Positions 48,235-60,176 are shown, numbered from the stretch's first letter. The stretch is DNA of 64,000 bases from Melastoma dodecandrum (GCA_029817715.1 JARUPY010000538.1:9858001-9922000), one strand, 5' to 3'. Notes: generated from the letters alone by a model not told the origin. Numbers and translations are program-made.

Positions 48235-50200
48235 CCACCTGTAATACCCCATATTTTCACCTTTTAGTTTGTTAATGTAAATAGGGTTGTACCATGATAT
48301 GAATGTGTAACGAAAAGGGAAAATTCGTGAGATGGTATGATTGAGTCCGGAAAAATGAATGGACGGTTTGAATACGTAAGAATGGAATGATGCGAACGAT
48401 ACTCAAGAATGATGTTCAATGCCCAAGGACACTTCCATGAGCAACATGGACAGCTTCCTAAGTGAAGGAGAAATGTTTGAAAGTATACGGGCGAACGACG
48501 GGATTGACAATTTCGTTGTCGTGACGATAAGCTTGGAGTTGTTGCGGTTAAGACGTACTTAACGTTATGGTTGAGAACCGAATCGATTATGGCAAAAAAT
48601 TCAATGATTTTTCAGCCCCAAATGTGGATGAAAAGTGAATAACATGAAGCAGAGAAAGGGTGATCGATGTGCGCGAAAGGGGCTGCCCAAATACTCGACG
48701 ACGTCGCTCGCGGGCAGCCCACTTTCGTGAGGATTAATGACTGAATTTTGGCCGCAAATCCTACAAGTTTAGAAGCACGACTAAGCTGGTCAAATAAGAC
48801 AAAATAGTGATTAATGAGTTGGTTTAATTAAGGTTAAATCAAGCCTGAAACCAGTGCTAATCAAGCCCAAGGCTTCTTCCACAAGCCATGGATGGTGGGG
48901 CCCACTTGTCATCATTATGGGACACTAATAAGAAGCTTAAGGAGGCTGAAAAGAAAGGGAAGGAGGTGTCGGTAGACGTCCATAAGAAGAAGAGGAAGAA
49001 GAAGAAGAAAGAAGAAAAGAAGAAGAAGAAGAAAGGAGAAAAGAGGGAAGCGGCCGGAGCAAGTGCATCCGCGGAAGGGGAAGGAAGAAGGGCAACTATC
49101 GTGGATCCTTGGACGATGAGAACTCAGTGTCGCACAAGCTTGGGGTTAAGGGTCAAGAAAGGACAGCCTTCGAGGGAGGAGATCGTTCGTCGAAGGAAGG
49201 AACTCACTAATTTGTGCACGGGAGTGACCGGAAGGTATGTTCCATGACCCTTCTCCGATTTTCCTTCTGCTTTAGCACTATAATGTTGAGGTCTCGCTGC
49301 TGTAAATATGGTGACTTGTGAGCTGAATGGGGGTTGGGTAGGGGTGGCCGGACCTTGGGAATGAAAAGGGAAGCCACCTCGGACCCCTCTCGGTTAGCGA
49401 ACGTAGTTGTGTTCCGTGAATCGTCGCTACGACGGAATGGTCGGTTGGGGGAATGTAAGGGCGACCTTGGTGGTCGAAACTCGGTCCTTAGGGGCTGGAA
49501 AATGATGGAATAAAGAATGGAAAGAAGGAGGGTCGGACCCATAGCGGTCGTACCCCGTTACCGCGCTCTACGAGCGGAACCGCGAGATATATGTTTCGGA
49601 AACGGATCGGCCATGGGGCTGGAATGCATGGACTGAATTGGAGTCCCTTGCTGGCCTAGAGAGGCTTATTCCTCGTGTGAAATGAGGCACGGAAGTAATG
49701 CTCGGGGGTGGATGGGAGGTGAGACCGAACAAGACAATGTTCGGTTGAAACGAGCAAGTGAAATGGCGATGTTGCGGACGAGTCGTGGGCTGATTCATGC
49801 CGTGTGTTTAGGAGGGGTTAGGATGCTCGAATCCTGCCCTTGGAAAGGTTAAGAAGACGGCTGTGGTAGGCTGGAACGAGGTTGGAATGGTCTGGCTATA
49901 GGGAGTCATTCGTGTAACGAAGTGAAGCGGTAGTGGTGCCGTTGTGCGCATGAAGTGGTGACGATCCAAGTATGGGGCATTCTTCTTGCCGAGGCTGCAT
50001 ACTTAGGCTATACCATAATGTTTTTAGTCTCTCACAGGTTCTAGGAGTTCCTCATACATCCGTCCATCATAGAGTCATAGTTGTAAGCGAAGGAAGCAAG
50101 TAAATGACGAATTGTAAACATGTTTGTACCAAACATTTACTACCAATGCGAAATGAAATTTTTTTTTTAAATTCGTAAAATCGGCGATCCTTACACCACC
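48235..50200. mobile_element. Solo LTR with 5-bp target duplication
   Basis: The LTR spans 48240-50195. It begins TGTAATACCCCATATTTT, a common plant gypsy LTR start, and ends CGATCCTTACA, so the termini are the inverted pair TGTAA/TTACA. The 5-bp direct repeat CCACC flanks it exactly (48235-48239 and 50196-50200), the length made by Ty3/gypsy integrases. No internal region is present, so a whole element was reduced to one LTR by recombination. Open frames inside, such as the Lys-rich 48888-49247 and 49207-49542 (minus), are not treated as genes. Confidence 0.88.
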
Positions 50201-50261
50201 CCCCTAAAAGCTATGTTTTTTCTTTTTCTTTTTCTTTTATATAAATCTCTCATTGGACGGT

Positions 50262-50625
50262 CCAATCGCCTGATTTTTTTTTTTGATATCAGCGGGATTC
50301 GTGGTGGACTTACTTTTTGCGAGCCCTCTCACGAGGTTCGGAGGCTCTTTTACAAGTCTGTGAACCTCAGGCTCGGCCCCTCTACATCCCCTCTGGGCCC
50401 GACTTGAGGCTTGCTCCCCTATCGGTCCAATTTCAGTTGAGGCCCAAAGGCCCAGCAGGTGGGCGGCTCCTGGGCTTTATTAGCCATCACCCAGGAGACC
50501 AACCTTAATTTTCCAAGTGGAGTGTGCATGATGGGGTTCGAACCAGGGATCATGACAAGGTTCCTAACACCCACCACCCACCTTACGCCACTTGGGTGTC
50601 CTCGCAAGGACCAATCGCCTGATTT
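50262..50625 (-). mobile_element. tRNA-derived SINE, copy 1, with 15-bp target duplication
   Basis: The body is 50277-50610, read on the minus strand. It starts near 50603 with GAGGACACCCAAGTGGCG; box A-like 'GTGGCGTAAGGTGGG' and a perfect box B 'GGTTCGAACCC' (near 50533) mark a tRNA-derived RNA polymerase III promoter. A body rich in 'ggcccagcagg' and 'gggcccgac' words follows, with an A tail (plus-strand T run at 50274-50284). The direct repeat CCAATCGCCTGATTT lies on both sides (50262-50276 and 50611-50625), a perfect 15-bp duplication. A second copy is at 57554-57875. Confidence 0.92.
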
Positions 50626-51510
50626 GGGAGTAGGGTGTCCGTCATCTGGGATAATAATATAAAAAAATAAAATATCGGTTCAAGTTTAATTCCCCTCTCC
50701 TATCCTTATCGCTTGATTTGGGAGGAGGGCGTCGCCTGGGCCTGGGATAATAATATAAAAAAATAAAATATGGGTTTAATCCCCCTCTCCCCAACACACT
50801 TCTTCCGTCTCCTCTCTCCATCCCCCTCTCAAACGCTCCTTCCTCTCTTGTTCTTCTTCACCACCCTCCACTCGTTCTGTCAGGACTCTCCCCCAAGAGT
50901 CTTTTTACCGATCGTCCCTCCGCCTTCACTTACCTCCATTAGGATATTCCAGTCTCTTTCTCCCACATTGACTGACTTTCTTTCTTCCGATACTCCTTGC
51001 TTGGAATCGGGTGGAGTGGTTCTTTATTTCTAATGTCTGCGCTGTTTTGAGTTTAAAGTTCGGATCTTGATTATTTTTGGATTATGGGTTTTCTTGAGTT
51101 TTTGTTGCATGCTTTGTTTTGCTATATTTAGCTTGATCAATGATTGATTGTCGTCCCCTGTTTTGTGTATCGCCTTTGCTTGGCTTGGCTTGGCTTGGCT
51201 ATTTGAATTTTTATTTTCTCAATACTGGTTATGGGTTGATGAGCATGGATCTAATATCGGAACCTGTATCGAAAGTGATATCGAAATCGACCGAGTTGGT
51301 TCTTTAATGATTTTTTAAGCATGTATTCTAAAAATAAAGAACGATCATCGGTTGTGGGATTCACGTATGGAACCTCCCCATTCCCGAACCTGCTCGCTGG
51401 TCCGGACCTTGACAACCTCGATGGGGAGAATGTGTTTGTCCAATGCTTGATCTGGGCGCCGTCAATCCTGTTGTTCATTCTCGTTAAAAAAACCTATTCA
51501 AGCGTAAGGG
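50626..51510. promoter_or_regulatory. 5' flank of the arogenate dehydrogenase gene
   Basis: Contains pyrimidine-rich runs (50780-50860, like a plant 5' leader), a short (cttgg)n run at 51176-51199, and a Leu/Ser-rich open frame at 50770-51033 with no homology I recognise. Two codons before the ATG at 51511 there is an in-frame TAA, so the coding start cannot lie further upstream in this exon. Confidence 0.4.
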
Positions 51511-54500
51511 ATGATCTCCATCGTGCCTCCTACGCCGGAGACCACCCTCCTCCGCTTTTCTACCTATTCCCTTCCTCCTCCCGGCCGCCACCTGCTTCGC
51601 ATCCCATCCCTGTGCATGCCCACTTTCCACAGTCGCTGCGGCTACCGTATCCGTCCCATCCTGCCCGTTGAAGCAGCTAAACCGCCCTCCATTTCTGCGG
51701 CGTTTACGGAGACCCCGCTGCCCCCGCTCAAGATTGCTATCATTGGCTTCGGCAACTTCGGCCAGTTTCTAGCCAAAACCCTAGCCCTGCATGGCCACAC
51801 CATCCTCGCGCACTCCCGCTCTGACTACTCCGATGTCTCCCGCGAACTTGGCGTTCCCTTCTTTGCGGACCAGCACGACCTTTGTGAGCAGCACCCCGAC
51901 GTCATCATCCTCTCCACCTCCATCATATCCACCCAGCAGGTTATCAGATCACTCCCGCTGCAGCGCCTCAGGAGAAACACATTATTCGTCGACGTCCTTT
52001 CTGTGAAGGAGTTCCCCAAGAACCTCCTACTCCAGTTGCTCCCACCCGATTTTGATGTCCTCTGTACCCACCCGATGTTTGGCCCCGAAAGTGCCCGTAA
52101 CTCGTGGCATGGTCTGAACTTTGCGTATGAAAAGGTTAGGGTAGGGGTGGATGTGAGTAGGGAATTAAGAATTGAAAGGTTCTTGGACGTATTCAGGAGG
52201 GAAGGGTGTAACATGGTGGAGATGGGATGCAATGAGCATGATGGATATGCTGCGGAATCACAGTTTATTACGCACACGGTGGGGAGGGTGTTGAATCTGT
52301 TGAATTTGGAGGCCACGCCAATTGACACGAAAGGGTATGAGGCCTTGCTAGAAGTGGTGGAGAATACAGCCTCGGATAGTTTTGACTTGTATTATGGGCT
52401 GTTCTTATATAATGGAAAGGCTTTGGAGGTGCTTGAGCGGCTGGACTTGTCCTTCGAGGCATTGAGGAAGGAGTTGTTTGGTCGGTTGCATGAGGTCGTG
52501 AGGAAGGAACTGTTTGGGGGGTATGGAGCTGCAAATGTTCAGATGGAGGCTTTGAGGGAGAGTAATGATATGGCGGTGAGAGATGACCAGGAACACAAAA
52601 ATGTTGTGGCTATGGCCTACAGTTCAGAGGATGTCAGGTGAGAAAGGTTTGCTCTTGTAGTTAAGTCATTTGGAATATTTCTGCTTTAGCTGCATCTGTG
52701 GAGCATCCTGCAGTAATTGTATGGCAATTGATTATAATTGTTTTGACATTTCCATGTCTAGTAGTTTTCAAGCATTTACAGTTGTGCTAGTCTTGTTTAT
52801 ATGGCTGTTTCTTCATCCTAAGTATAGATAGTAAAGTAAATGTCATAAGTAGTGAGAGAATCATATATGAGAAGGCTGGTGTACGCGGGTGCACTTGTTG
52901 TGTAAAGTGTTGTTAAGGCGCCGGGCGCCAGGCGCCAGGCGCCCCTAAGGCTCCAACGTTTCTGATCACTGAGGTGTGATGCGCCAGGTGAGGCGCTCAC
53001 CTTATTGTTTACAGGGCCTATGTGCAAAACACTATTTTTATGACTCATACACCACACGATACTTGCATGAGTTGTCTACAATCCTAATTCAATCTGTCTA
53101 AGCCGCCATCCGACTTCAATCTTTTTCCTTCCTCTACAACCTTTCTCACACATTTCCCTAAAAGACCTGGGGAGGGTAAGAGGAGAGTTCACTGGGGCCG
53201 AGGACATTTCCCTGAAATATTTCCGGTGCCTCTTTTGGCGCCTGGCCCTGCCTTGTCACATAGGCAAGGGCCCAAAGAGCTTTTAATAACACTGGTTGTG
53301 TATTTGAGTACTTCCTTTCATTTCATGGGATTAGTATTTAGTACGAGTCCTATTGGTTCATATATCTGTGTAGATCACGTACTTGAAAATCGGTTTTTGT
53401 GTTGTTGCTAAGGCCAGTTTCTGTTATATCATGTACTAGAAGATTGACTATGGAGCAGCATTTGTCGAACATGATTTGTTTTCTGGTGGAGGGTTAACAA
53501 TTGCTATGCAAAGTGGTCATGTCTGAACTGGCCTTCAGATTGGCTCTACTTCATTTGAGTGGTTGTGACTGGTTTGTTGTAGAAAATATCCTGGTTGTCC
53601 TTACATGTACTATGACTTGGTTTGCTGTAAATATGGGCCTCTGTGCATGAGCATTGTTGGTTACTTTTATACCGCAAGAAGTGCGGTGGGAACACGTCTC
53701 ATGCTATTCTGTGATGTCTGCCTTCAGCAGGACGCCACTGATTTTACTTCTTTTTCCTGCTATATATAGCTTTATACTGGTACGCTCTAAGGTTTATAGA
53801 TTTTTGTGTATAACTTCAATGAGGTTAGAAATGACACTCAAGTCATCTGTTTGAGCCAGTATGAATTTTGTCGAGCATATCCTCACAAGGCTTAATATAA
53901 ATTGTTTCTCGAGATTTCATCCTTTTACTTGCCCTTATAGTGGGATATCGCTGTAGACATGACTTTTGTCGTTTGATTTTTTCCATTGTTTTAGTCATGG
54001 CATGGGGATCCAATTCGATCTTTGGCTGGCTTTGATGTGACTTTTTTGCTTACAAATGTTGCTTTTATACTAAACCACAGGCTGAAGCATGTTTATCAAC
54101 CGATTGATTCCAGCTTCTCTATCTCACAGCAAAGTACCGGCAGGCTTCCTTTGAAAATCGCTATTGTTGGTTTTGGCAATTTTGGCCAGTTCCTTGCGAA
54201 GACCTTTGTTCGCCATGGTCACACTGTTATAGCATATTCACGAACAGATTACTCGGGCATTGCTAAGAAGCTCGGGGTATCATTCTTCTCTGATGCTGAT
54301 GATCTTTGTGAAGCACATCCAGAAGTGATCCTTCTTTGTACTTCGATTCTCTCAACAGAGAAATTTCTTACATCTTTGCCTGTTCAGAGACTGAAAAGAA
54401 GTACTTTGTTTGTTGATGTGCTTTCGGTGAAAGAATTTCCTAGAAGCTTGTTTCTGCAAAACCTTCCTTCAGATTTCGATATCCTCTGCACACATCCGAT

Positions 54501-55050
54501 GTTTGGACCTGATAGTGGTAAAAATGGGTGGAATGATCTTGCCTTTGTCTATGACAAAGTCAGGATAGGAAACAATGGCGAAAGGATATCACGGTGCGAC
54601 AGATTTCTTAACATATTCAGTGAAGAAGGCTGTCGGATGGTGGAGATGTCTTGTGAAGAGCACGACCGACATGCTGCTGGGTCGCAATTCATCACTCACA
54701 CTGTTGGAAGGATTCTGGAGAAGTTGAGATTGGATTCTACTCCCATCAATACTAGAGGATACGAGACTTTGTTGAAGTTGGTTGACAACACAGCCAATGA
54801 TAGTTTTGATCTTTACTATGGTTTGTTTATGTATAACATTAATGCAATGGAACAGCTGGAGAGATTAGATCTGGCCTTCGAGTCACTAAAGAAGCAGTTA
54901 TTCGGACGGTTGCATGGAGTTCTCAGGAAGCAGCTTTTTGAGAATCCAAGGAAAACCAGATCATTCCACGGAAGACCTTTCTTTCCAAATCGAAATCGGG
55001 ATGCATCATCATCACCAGCTTCTGAAAGTGTTTGGGCAGGGAACGTCTGA
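51511..55050 (+). CDS. TYRAAT1: Arogenate dehydrogenase, two-domain (TyrAAT1 type)
   Basis: Oxidative decarboxylation of L-arogenate to tyrosine with NADP+ in plastids. Two exons, 51511-52637 and 54081-55050 (GT at 52638, AG at 54079-54080); the split codon AG|G keeps frame; 698 aa. Residues 1-70 are Ser/Pro/Arg-rich with few acids, a likely transit peptide. Domain 1 (about 73-345) and domain 2 (about 400-675) are both complete TyrA folds: GFGNFG dinucleotide motifs at 79-84 and 406-411, 'VDVLSVKEFP', 'CTHPMFGP' and 'SQFITHTVGR' in each. Both keep Asp in 'C(N/E)EHD', the residue reported to favour arogenate and tyrosine feedback, where legume prephenate dehydrogenases have Asn. Arabidopsis TyrAAT1 has the same double-domain plan. 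A pair of separate genes is unlikely, since exon 2 has no own transit peptide or good start. Confidence 0.93.
52906..53293. mobile_element. MITE-like element in the arogenate dehydrogenase intron
   Basis: The left end 'agtgttgttaaggcgcc' and right end (reverse complement) 'agtgttattaaaagctc' form imperfect terminal inverted repeats. Inside are tandem 'ggcgccaggcgcc' words (52918-52945) and a partner 'ggcgcctggcc' near 53238. It lies wholly within the intron, 268 bp after the donor site. It resembles the dispersed 'aaggcgcc' repeats of plants; the class is uncertain. Confidence 0.6.
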
Positions 55051-57055
55051 AATGTTTTACCCATAATGGTAAGTAGGGGAGTCTTTGACATTAAGTTACC
55101 CTGCACAGAACTTATTGCTTTTTATCGACTTAGGTTCTCAATGATAAAATTTGATACATGTGAATGCGACGGAGAAATTATTTGGAGAGTGAGGTATCAC
55201 GTCTAACTTTGTATTATTGTTCGGAAGAAATCTTGTCCTAATCGATTTTCACGGTTTCTTTAGTTGCATGTGAATAAGAATTGGGCTGCACCTTTTAGGA
55301 ATCAAAGTTTCAGAATTTGCTGCTGCAGATATATGCCGGCGCTTTCTTCGTGTATGAAAGTGTGAAGAGTTCTTGATTGTATATATCATTACGACGTTCT
55401 TGCAGGGCCGGCAAATGTGACATGAGCCGAACTTCATTGGACCTGAAGCCAGTTGCCTGACCATTCTTCAGTGACTAAAGTATTCTTGTCCGAGAAAAAA
55501 GATGATCAATTCCACCAAGTCAAAAGATGATTGATGTCTTTGGGCATTATAAGTTAAATCCATGATTATGATTCGCCTTTAATCTTTGATGAGGGGGTGT
55601 CTTTGTTGTAGTATTGTATGAGGGGCCATAGTCGATACCACTGAAGGAGATCCAGTTTTGGGAGCTGGGGGGGTCTCCTTTTTGTTTGTTCATTGACATC
55701 GTTGTTGTATGATATTTAGTCCTTTGGTTTACTTTCTCTTGAGAATTGATGTTATTTTAAAACTTCTCGATGGTTATGTTTATTCCCGTCGGTTTTCCAT
55801 TAGAGAACGTGAAGTGTCGTGATGTTTGAGTCGAGTTCATATGTTTATCAACTCGAAGAGCAAGTTAGACAATGGAGGTCGAGATGGTCTTCTCAGCAAC
55901 TCGTCGAGGTCGAGATAGTTTTTCTTGCAGCTCCAGTGAGGTATTGTTCCAACAAGATGAATTCTGAGAAGATACCCAAAATGGAGAGCCTATTTTGAGG
56001 ATCAGAAATGAACCCTTTAAATCCTTCAACAGCTAGAGCTCAGTATCAATTCAGTATAATGAGTTCGAGAGGACATGCCGTACACCCAGAACGAGAAGCC
56101 TACCTGGAGATCAAGGTCGAGATGATTCCTTCGACAGCTCGAACTTGACATGCCAATCACCCCACAATGACACGTTGCAGAGCGGTTTCCCGACGTCACT
56201 ATACATTCCCACCCACGTTCCTTTGGCGGTCTATGCTCTCTCCATTGTAAAATACGACAATTAACCATCACAGAGGCACTTTCTTTTCTAAGCCTTCCTC
56301 ATATTTTTTCACCATTTATATTTCCAGTGTAATTATGTCTATTCAGCACATTTGGTCGTAAGTTCCTGGTTTTAGTTCATGAAAACAAGTGTTCTTTGTT
56401 TACTTTTGGGTTTATTTAAAATCTTACCGGCGATTACATTTAAAATGTAATTCCCGTGCAAATAGAATTATATAAATATATTTTCACATCATTTAATTTC
56501 TTTTTATTTTTTTTACAATAAAAAGTGTTTTAAATAAAGAAAAACATGGTTTCTCACGGAATAGGTGATTAACGATTAAGGCGTTCTTCTCTAAAATCCA
56601 TCAGATAATGTTGGTGGGTTTCTAATCTTCCGAATTTAGAATATGCCTGCCACCAGTAAGAACTTGATCGATTCAAATATTCGTTCTGAATTCTACCCTG
56701 ATTATTTCTATTTAATTACAAACAAATTTAATTTAACACAGCTATGAAATATTTGCTGAATAATCTAAATTAAAAATTTTCTTGCGTTAAAAATTTTAAA
56801 ATATGTGAAAATTATTTAGTTTAATTTTTGAAATAATAACATGTTTTTTTATCTTTTAGCATTTTTTTACGGGAAACCTTGGTACTCTCAAGAAGCTACC
56901 TGAGCTTATTACCATCAACACAATTCCTCGGATTTGGAACCATCGGATTCCGTTTTTGATATATTATGCACCAAAAACGTGATAAAGTTTCCCTAATAGG
57001 AGATTTCGTCGGTAAGAATTAATTTCATATTGTTTTGTATTTTTTTTTGAGAAAC
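55051..57055. other. 3' UTR and intergenic DNA
   Basis: The first roughly 500 bp should contain the 3' UTR of the arogenate dehydrogenase. 55800-56270 has recurring 'gaggtcgagat(a/g)gt' words (55876, 55908, 56104) and may be a decayed LTR, but no ends are visible. 56400-57055 is AT-rich. No gene recognised. Confidence 0.4.
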
Positions 57056-57471
57056 CATATCACACTATTTTGTAATGTAAGAAAGTGTTTTTTAAAAGAC
57101 CGTAGGCTTCGTACGAGTTTCGTAAAATCGAATAGACCATAGAAGGACGAATGAGCTTCGTAAATTTATACGAACTTTTGTTTCAATAAAGTGGGAAGGA
57201 CTTAGTACTTTATGAAATATATTTCAGACGTTACGAATCAGTAACATGTACTTCAAAAAATTATATGGACCATGTCACACTATTTTGTAATGTACGAAAG
57301 TGTTGCTTAAAAGACTATGGGATTCGCACCGGTTTCGTAAAATCGAATAGACCGTTAAAGTACGAATGAGCTTTGTAAATTTATACGGAATTTTGTTTCA
57401 ATAAAGTGGGAAGTTAAATATATTTTGGACATTACAAAACAATAACATGTACTTGAAAAAATTGTATGGAC
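57056..57471. repeat. Tandem duplication, about 215-bp unit
   Basis: Two units share 'cacactattttgtaatgta' (57061 and 57276), 'ttcgtaaaatcgaatagacc', 'gaatgagctt', 'ttgtttcaataaagtgggaa' and 'ataacatgtact', ending 'atggacca'. The second copy is about 10 bp shorter. Non-coding. Confidence 0.85.
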
Positions 57472-57539
57472 CATTTCGTAAAATATGAATAAACTTCGTA
57501 AACGAGTACAAAGTCCATCGACCTTTTTCAAAATAGTAT

Positions 57540-57891
57540 GATATTGTTCTTCCGAGGACACGCAAGTGGCGTAAGGTGGGTGATGGTTGTTTGGAACCTT
57601 GTCATGATTCCTAGTTCAAACCCCACCTTGCACACCCACTTTTACGGTTGGTGTCTTGGGTGATGGCTAATAAAGCCCAAGAGCCGCGCTCGCCTGCTGG
57701 GCCTTTGGGCTTCAACTGAAATTGGACCGACAGGGGAGCAGACTTCAAGTCGGGCCTAGAGGGGATGTAGTGAGGCCGGACCTGAGGCTCGCGGGCTTGT
57801 CAAAGAGCCTCCGAGCCTTGTCTAAGGGCTCGCAAAAAGTATGTCCACCACGAACTTCGCTGATATAAAAAAAAACGATATTATTTCGTAA
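57540..57891 (+). mobile_element. tRNA-derived SINE, copy 2
   Basis: The body is 57554-57875, plus orientation, about 320 bp. It starts GAGGACACGCAAGTGGCG with box A-like 'GTGGCGTAAGGTGGG' and a decayed box B 'agttcaaacccc' near 57610. The body is collinear with copy 1 ('aataaagcccaagagcc', 'ggcctttgggcttcaactga', 'aagtatgtccaccacgaa') and ends in an A run at 57867-57875. The flanks carry a diverged direct repeat: 'gatattgttcttcc' (57540-57553) against 'gatattatttcgta' (57878-57891). It looks older than copy 1. Confidence 0.85.
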
Positions 57892-58339
57892 TTCGAGAAA
57901 GTACGTGTTGGTATAGGGTTGCACAAAGAAGGGGATTGAATTAGTGTAGTAGAATTGATTGAATCAAACCTAATATCCTGTTAAACTACAGAATCAGAAT
58001 ATGCTGAACAAATTATTATGATCTTATGTGTAAGTGACACGAAAATAAGCATATGCACCCACCGAAGCCACAACCCCGCGTTAGATAAAATGCTTTAGGG
58101 GAAAGCTCTCCCGAACAAGAAAAAGTGTTTATCTGATTAGCTTTTCAAAAACCGAATAACACAGGCATATGACTGAGTCCCCATGCTCTTTCAAAGAAAT
58201 ACTATGACATGCTACAAATAAATCAACTTTGTCCAGAATGGGACCTACAAATCAGAAATATCTGTACAAATGAAAGAATACGACCTATTTAGCAAAGTCT
58301 CTCCTTCAGCAAGGTTCAGTCTGTGGCTGAGTCCTGTGA
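57892..58339. other. Non-coding, includes 3' UTR of the TMEM128-like gene
   Basis: No gene recognised. The part near 58339 should be the 3' UTR of the minus-strand gene. Confidence 0.4.
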
Positions 58340-59817
58340 TTAGTCTACTCGGAGGCCGTCGTTTTTGCGTTTCAGGATCCCGATCATTATACTTGGCAAT
58401 ATGACCATGGATACCATGAAAAGAGTGAACTGCAACAAATGTCATCTGTGCATGAGAAGGTTTTCCCAAAATAAATAAGCAAAATAATGTGTCACTGATG
58501 GATACCCAGCTTACCAGCAAAGGTAATGATAAGAAGCCCCAAATTGGCCATAAAGCAAAAGACAACCTGCAGGTGACATGCCAAAATATGATCAAGCTAT
58601 CTTACTAATAAAATTGCCGAGCAATACAGTTGACAAAAAGCCTCAAATGTAAGTCTTACGAGAAAAAGCCAATCACTCCAAATGAGGTAACGAAAGGCAA
58701 AGCGGAAATACTGGTTAACTCCCACTTTTCATCAAACCTACGAAGTCTCCAGGCCATCGTGATTGTGTAGAAGAAGATGAGGAAATTCAGGGCAACAGAA
58801 ATCATCCCGAGGCACAGTGGTACCCTGCAGAAACACACGGTTTATCAATTACACCAACCGTAGAGGAGATTAGAAGCATTGCAGAATCACACCAGAATGA
58901 TTTGCAATAATCTGTCTTCATCCAACAAAAACAAGAAAATGCCACACAACTGTTCAAGAAAGAATCAAAGTAAGTAGAATTGATAAACATCAAATGATCT
59001 ATTCGCATACCACCTAACTAACATAAAGAAAATATTTAAAGTTAGAATTCAACAAGAATGCGGCGGTAAACAAGAGAACAACTATTCCATTTCTACAAAT
59101 CCATGCTTAGCATTGGGTATTAATGGACTCATCCTGATATGGGTGGAGTTATAAAAGAAAAGTAGATGTGAATACAAGCTCGGTGTAACAAAAAGGCTGC
59201 TACTTTGACAGTTAGTTTCATCATAATTTCCAAACACGAAAATCTTCACAAATATTTGCAAGCCGAATTCCACAAACTTGTAACAAATCAAGTCCTTATC
59301 CAGCATTACACGGAACAACGATCTTATGCTGCAGCTCCTCTCATGTCGTCTATGAATGCACCCGATTATCCATAACCCAAAAGATTCCACAATCTATGGA
59401 AACAAAGCCCTACACTAATTAAAACACTAGAATTCTAGGATTCTGTCAGTCTACAACAAAGATGAGTAGACCAGTCTTGAATAACGTCTCAACCATGTTT
59501 TACCTCCTAATCCGTCCATCCCGCAACAACAGGAACACAAGGTTGCTCTGCGAGTCCCCATAGTAAACTACGAAAACTGCAGAGGCAATCCAGAGGGTAT
59601 TCACTGCGAGGTCGATCAAAGACCAGCCACTCGGGAGGGCAGGCGGGGCAGCGAAAGCGCTGTAAGCTCTGGAAGAGGCGTCGTCCTCGAGATCCTCCCC
59701 GTTAGAGGAGTAGCCCCCGCCACCACCGCTACCAGCACCGCCACCCAGGTTGTGCCTCTGCCGGACGAATCCACCTGCGCTGCCGCCGCCGCCACCGACA
59801 GGTGATCCCCCAGACAT
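58340..59817 (-). CDS. TMEM128-like four-pass membrane protein
   Basis: Small membrane protein; human TMEM128 is an uncharacterised multipass protein, and the plant relatives have no assigned role. Four GT-AG exons on the minus strand: 59817-59504, 58824-58660, 58566-58515, 58429-58340. They join in frame to 206 aa with ATG 59817 and TAA at 58342-58340. Residues 1-60 are a Gly/Ser-rich soluble segment (glycine runs 'GGGGGSAGG', 'GGAGSGGGGG'). Four hydrophobic segments follow: 'LAVNTLWIASAVFVVYYGD' (exon 1), 'GMISVALNFLIFFYTI' and 'SALPFVTSFGVIGFF' (exon 2), and 'FTLFMVSMVILPSIMIGI' (exon 4), with 'SFALWPIWGFLSLPLL' bridging them in exon 3. The end is 'KRKNDGLRVD'. It looks intact. Family recognition is by the overall pattern and from memory, so the name is provisional. 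A viral promoter region lies upstream on the same strand. Confidence 0.8.
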
Positions 59818-60176
59818 CCAGAAATCACATCAGCGAATCGAAGATTGGAATCAACGAGATGGTTGCAGAGTGATGCATCCACGTGGAACCGGAAAGATTG
59901 ATTTAGGGCGAGGGAGGGATTGGCAGAGGCATGTAAAATGGGAGGAAGGAGGAAGAGGAGGAGGATTCTCTTTTTATTTCTTTAATTTTTGGACGATGGA
60001 TTGCTTTTGTGTTCCCTTTTTCAGGGAAATGTTCCTTATGGTGTTCCAAAACAAATTTATCATGTTCGCGAGTTTTAAAATTACTGTTTTACGGCATTTT
60101 TTTTAACCTTTTTCTAACCAAGCTCTTAACCCAAATTTAATCCTTCAAGACAATCTTAGGAAACTTTACTTAAGCG
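59818..60176. promoter_or_regulatory. 5' flank of the TMEM128-like gene up to viral DNA
   Basis: Upstream of ATG 59817 on the minus strand. It contains a purine-rich run (59938-59965). About 290-360 bp separate the ATG from viral sequence, so the gene's own promoter is either this short stretch or overlaps the insertion. Confidence 0.4.

Noticed and set aside
48888..49247. 119-codon Lys-rich frame, plus strand
   Set aside because: Inside the solo LTR. The Lys run comes from a GAAGAA-type simple repeat.
50419..50662. True tRNA gene suggested by box A and box B
   Set aside because: The head does not form a full cloverleaf and is followed by a SINE body, A tail and target duplication.
54022..54080. 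Start codon of a separate gene at the second arogenate dehydrogenase domain
   Set aside because: The extra 19 codons before 54081 read as intron and end at a good AG acceptor. The in-frame join to exon 1 and the known two-domain plan favour one gene.
59750..60106. 118-codon plus frame opposite the TMEM128-like exon 1
   Set aside because: Its first part is the antisense of the glycine-rich exon, and the rest has no motif.
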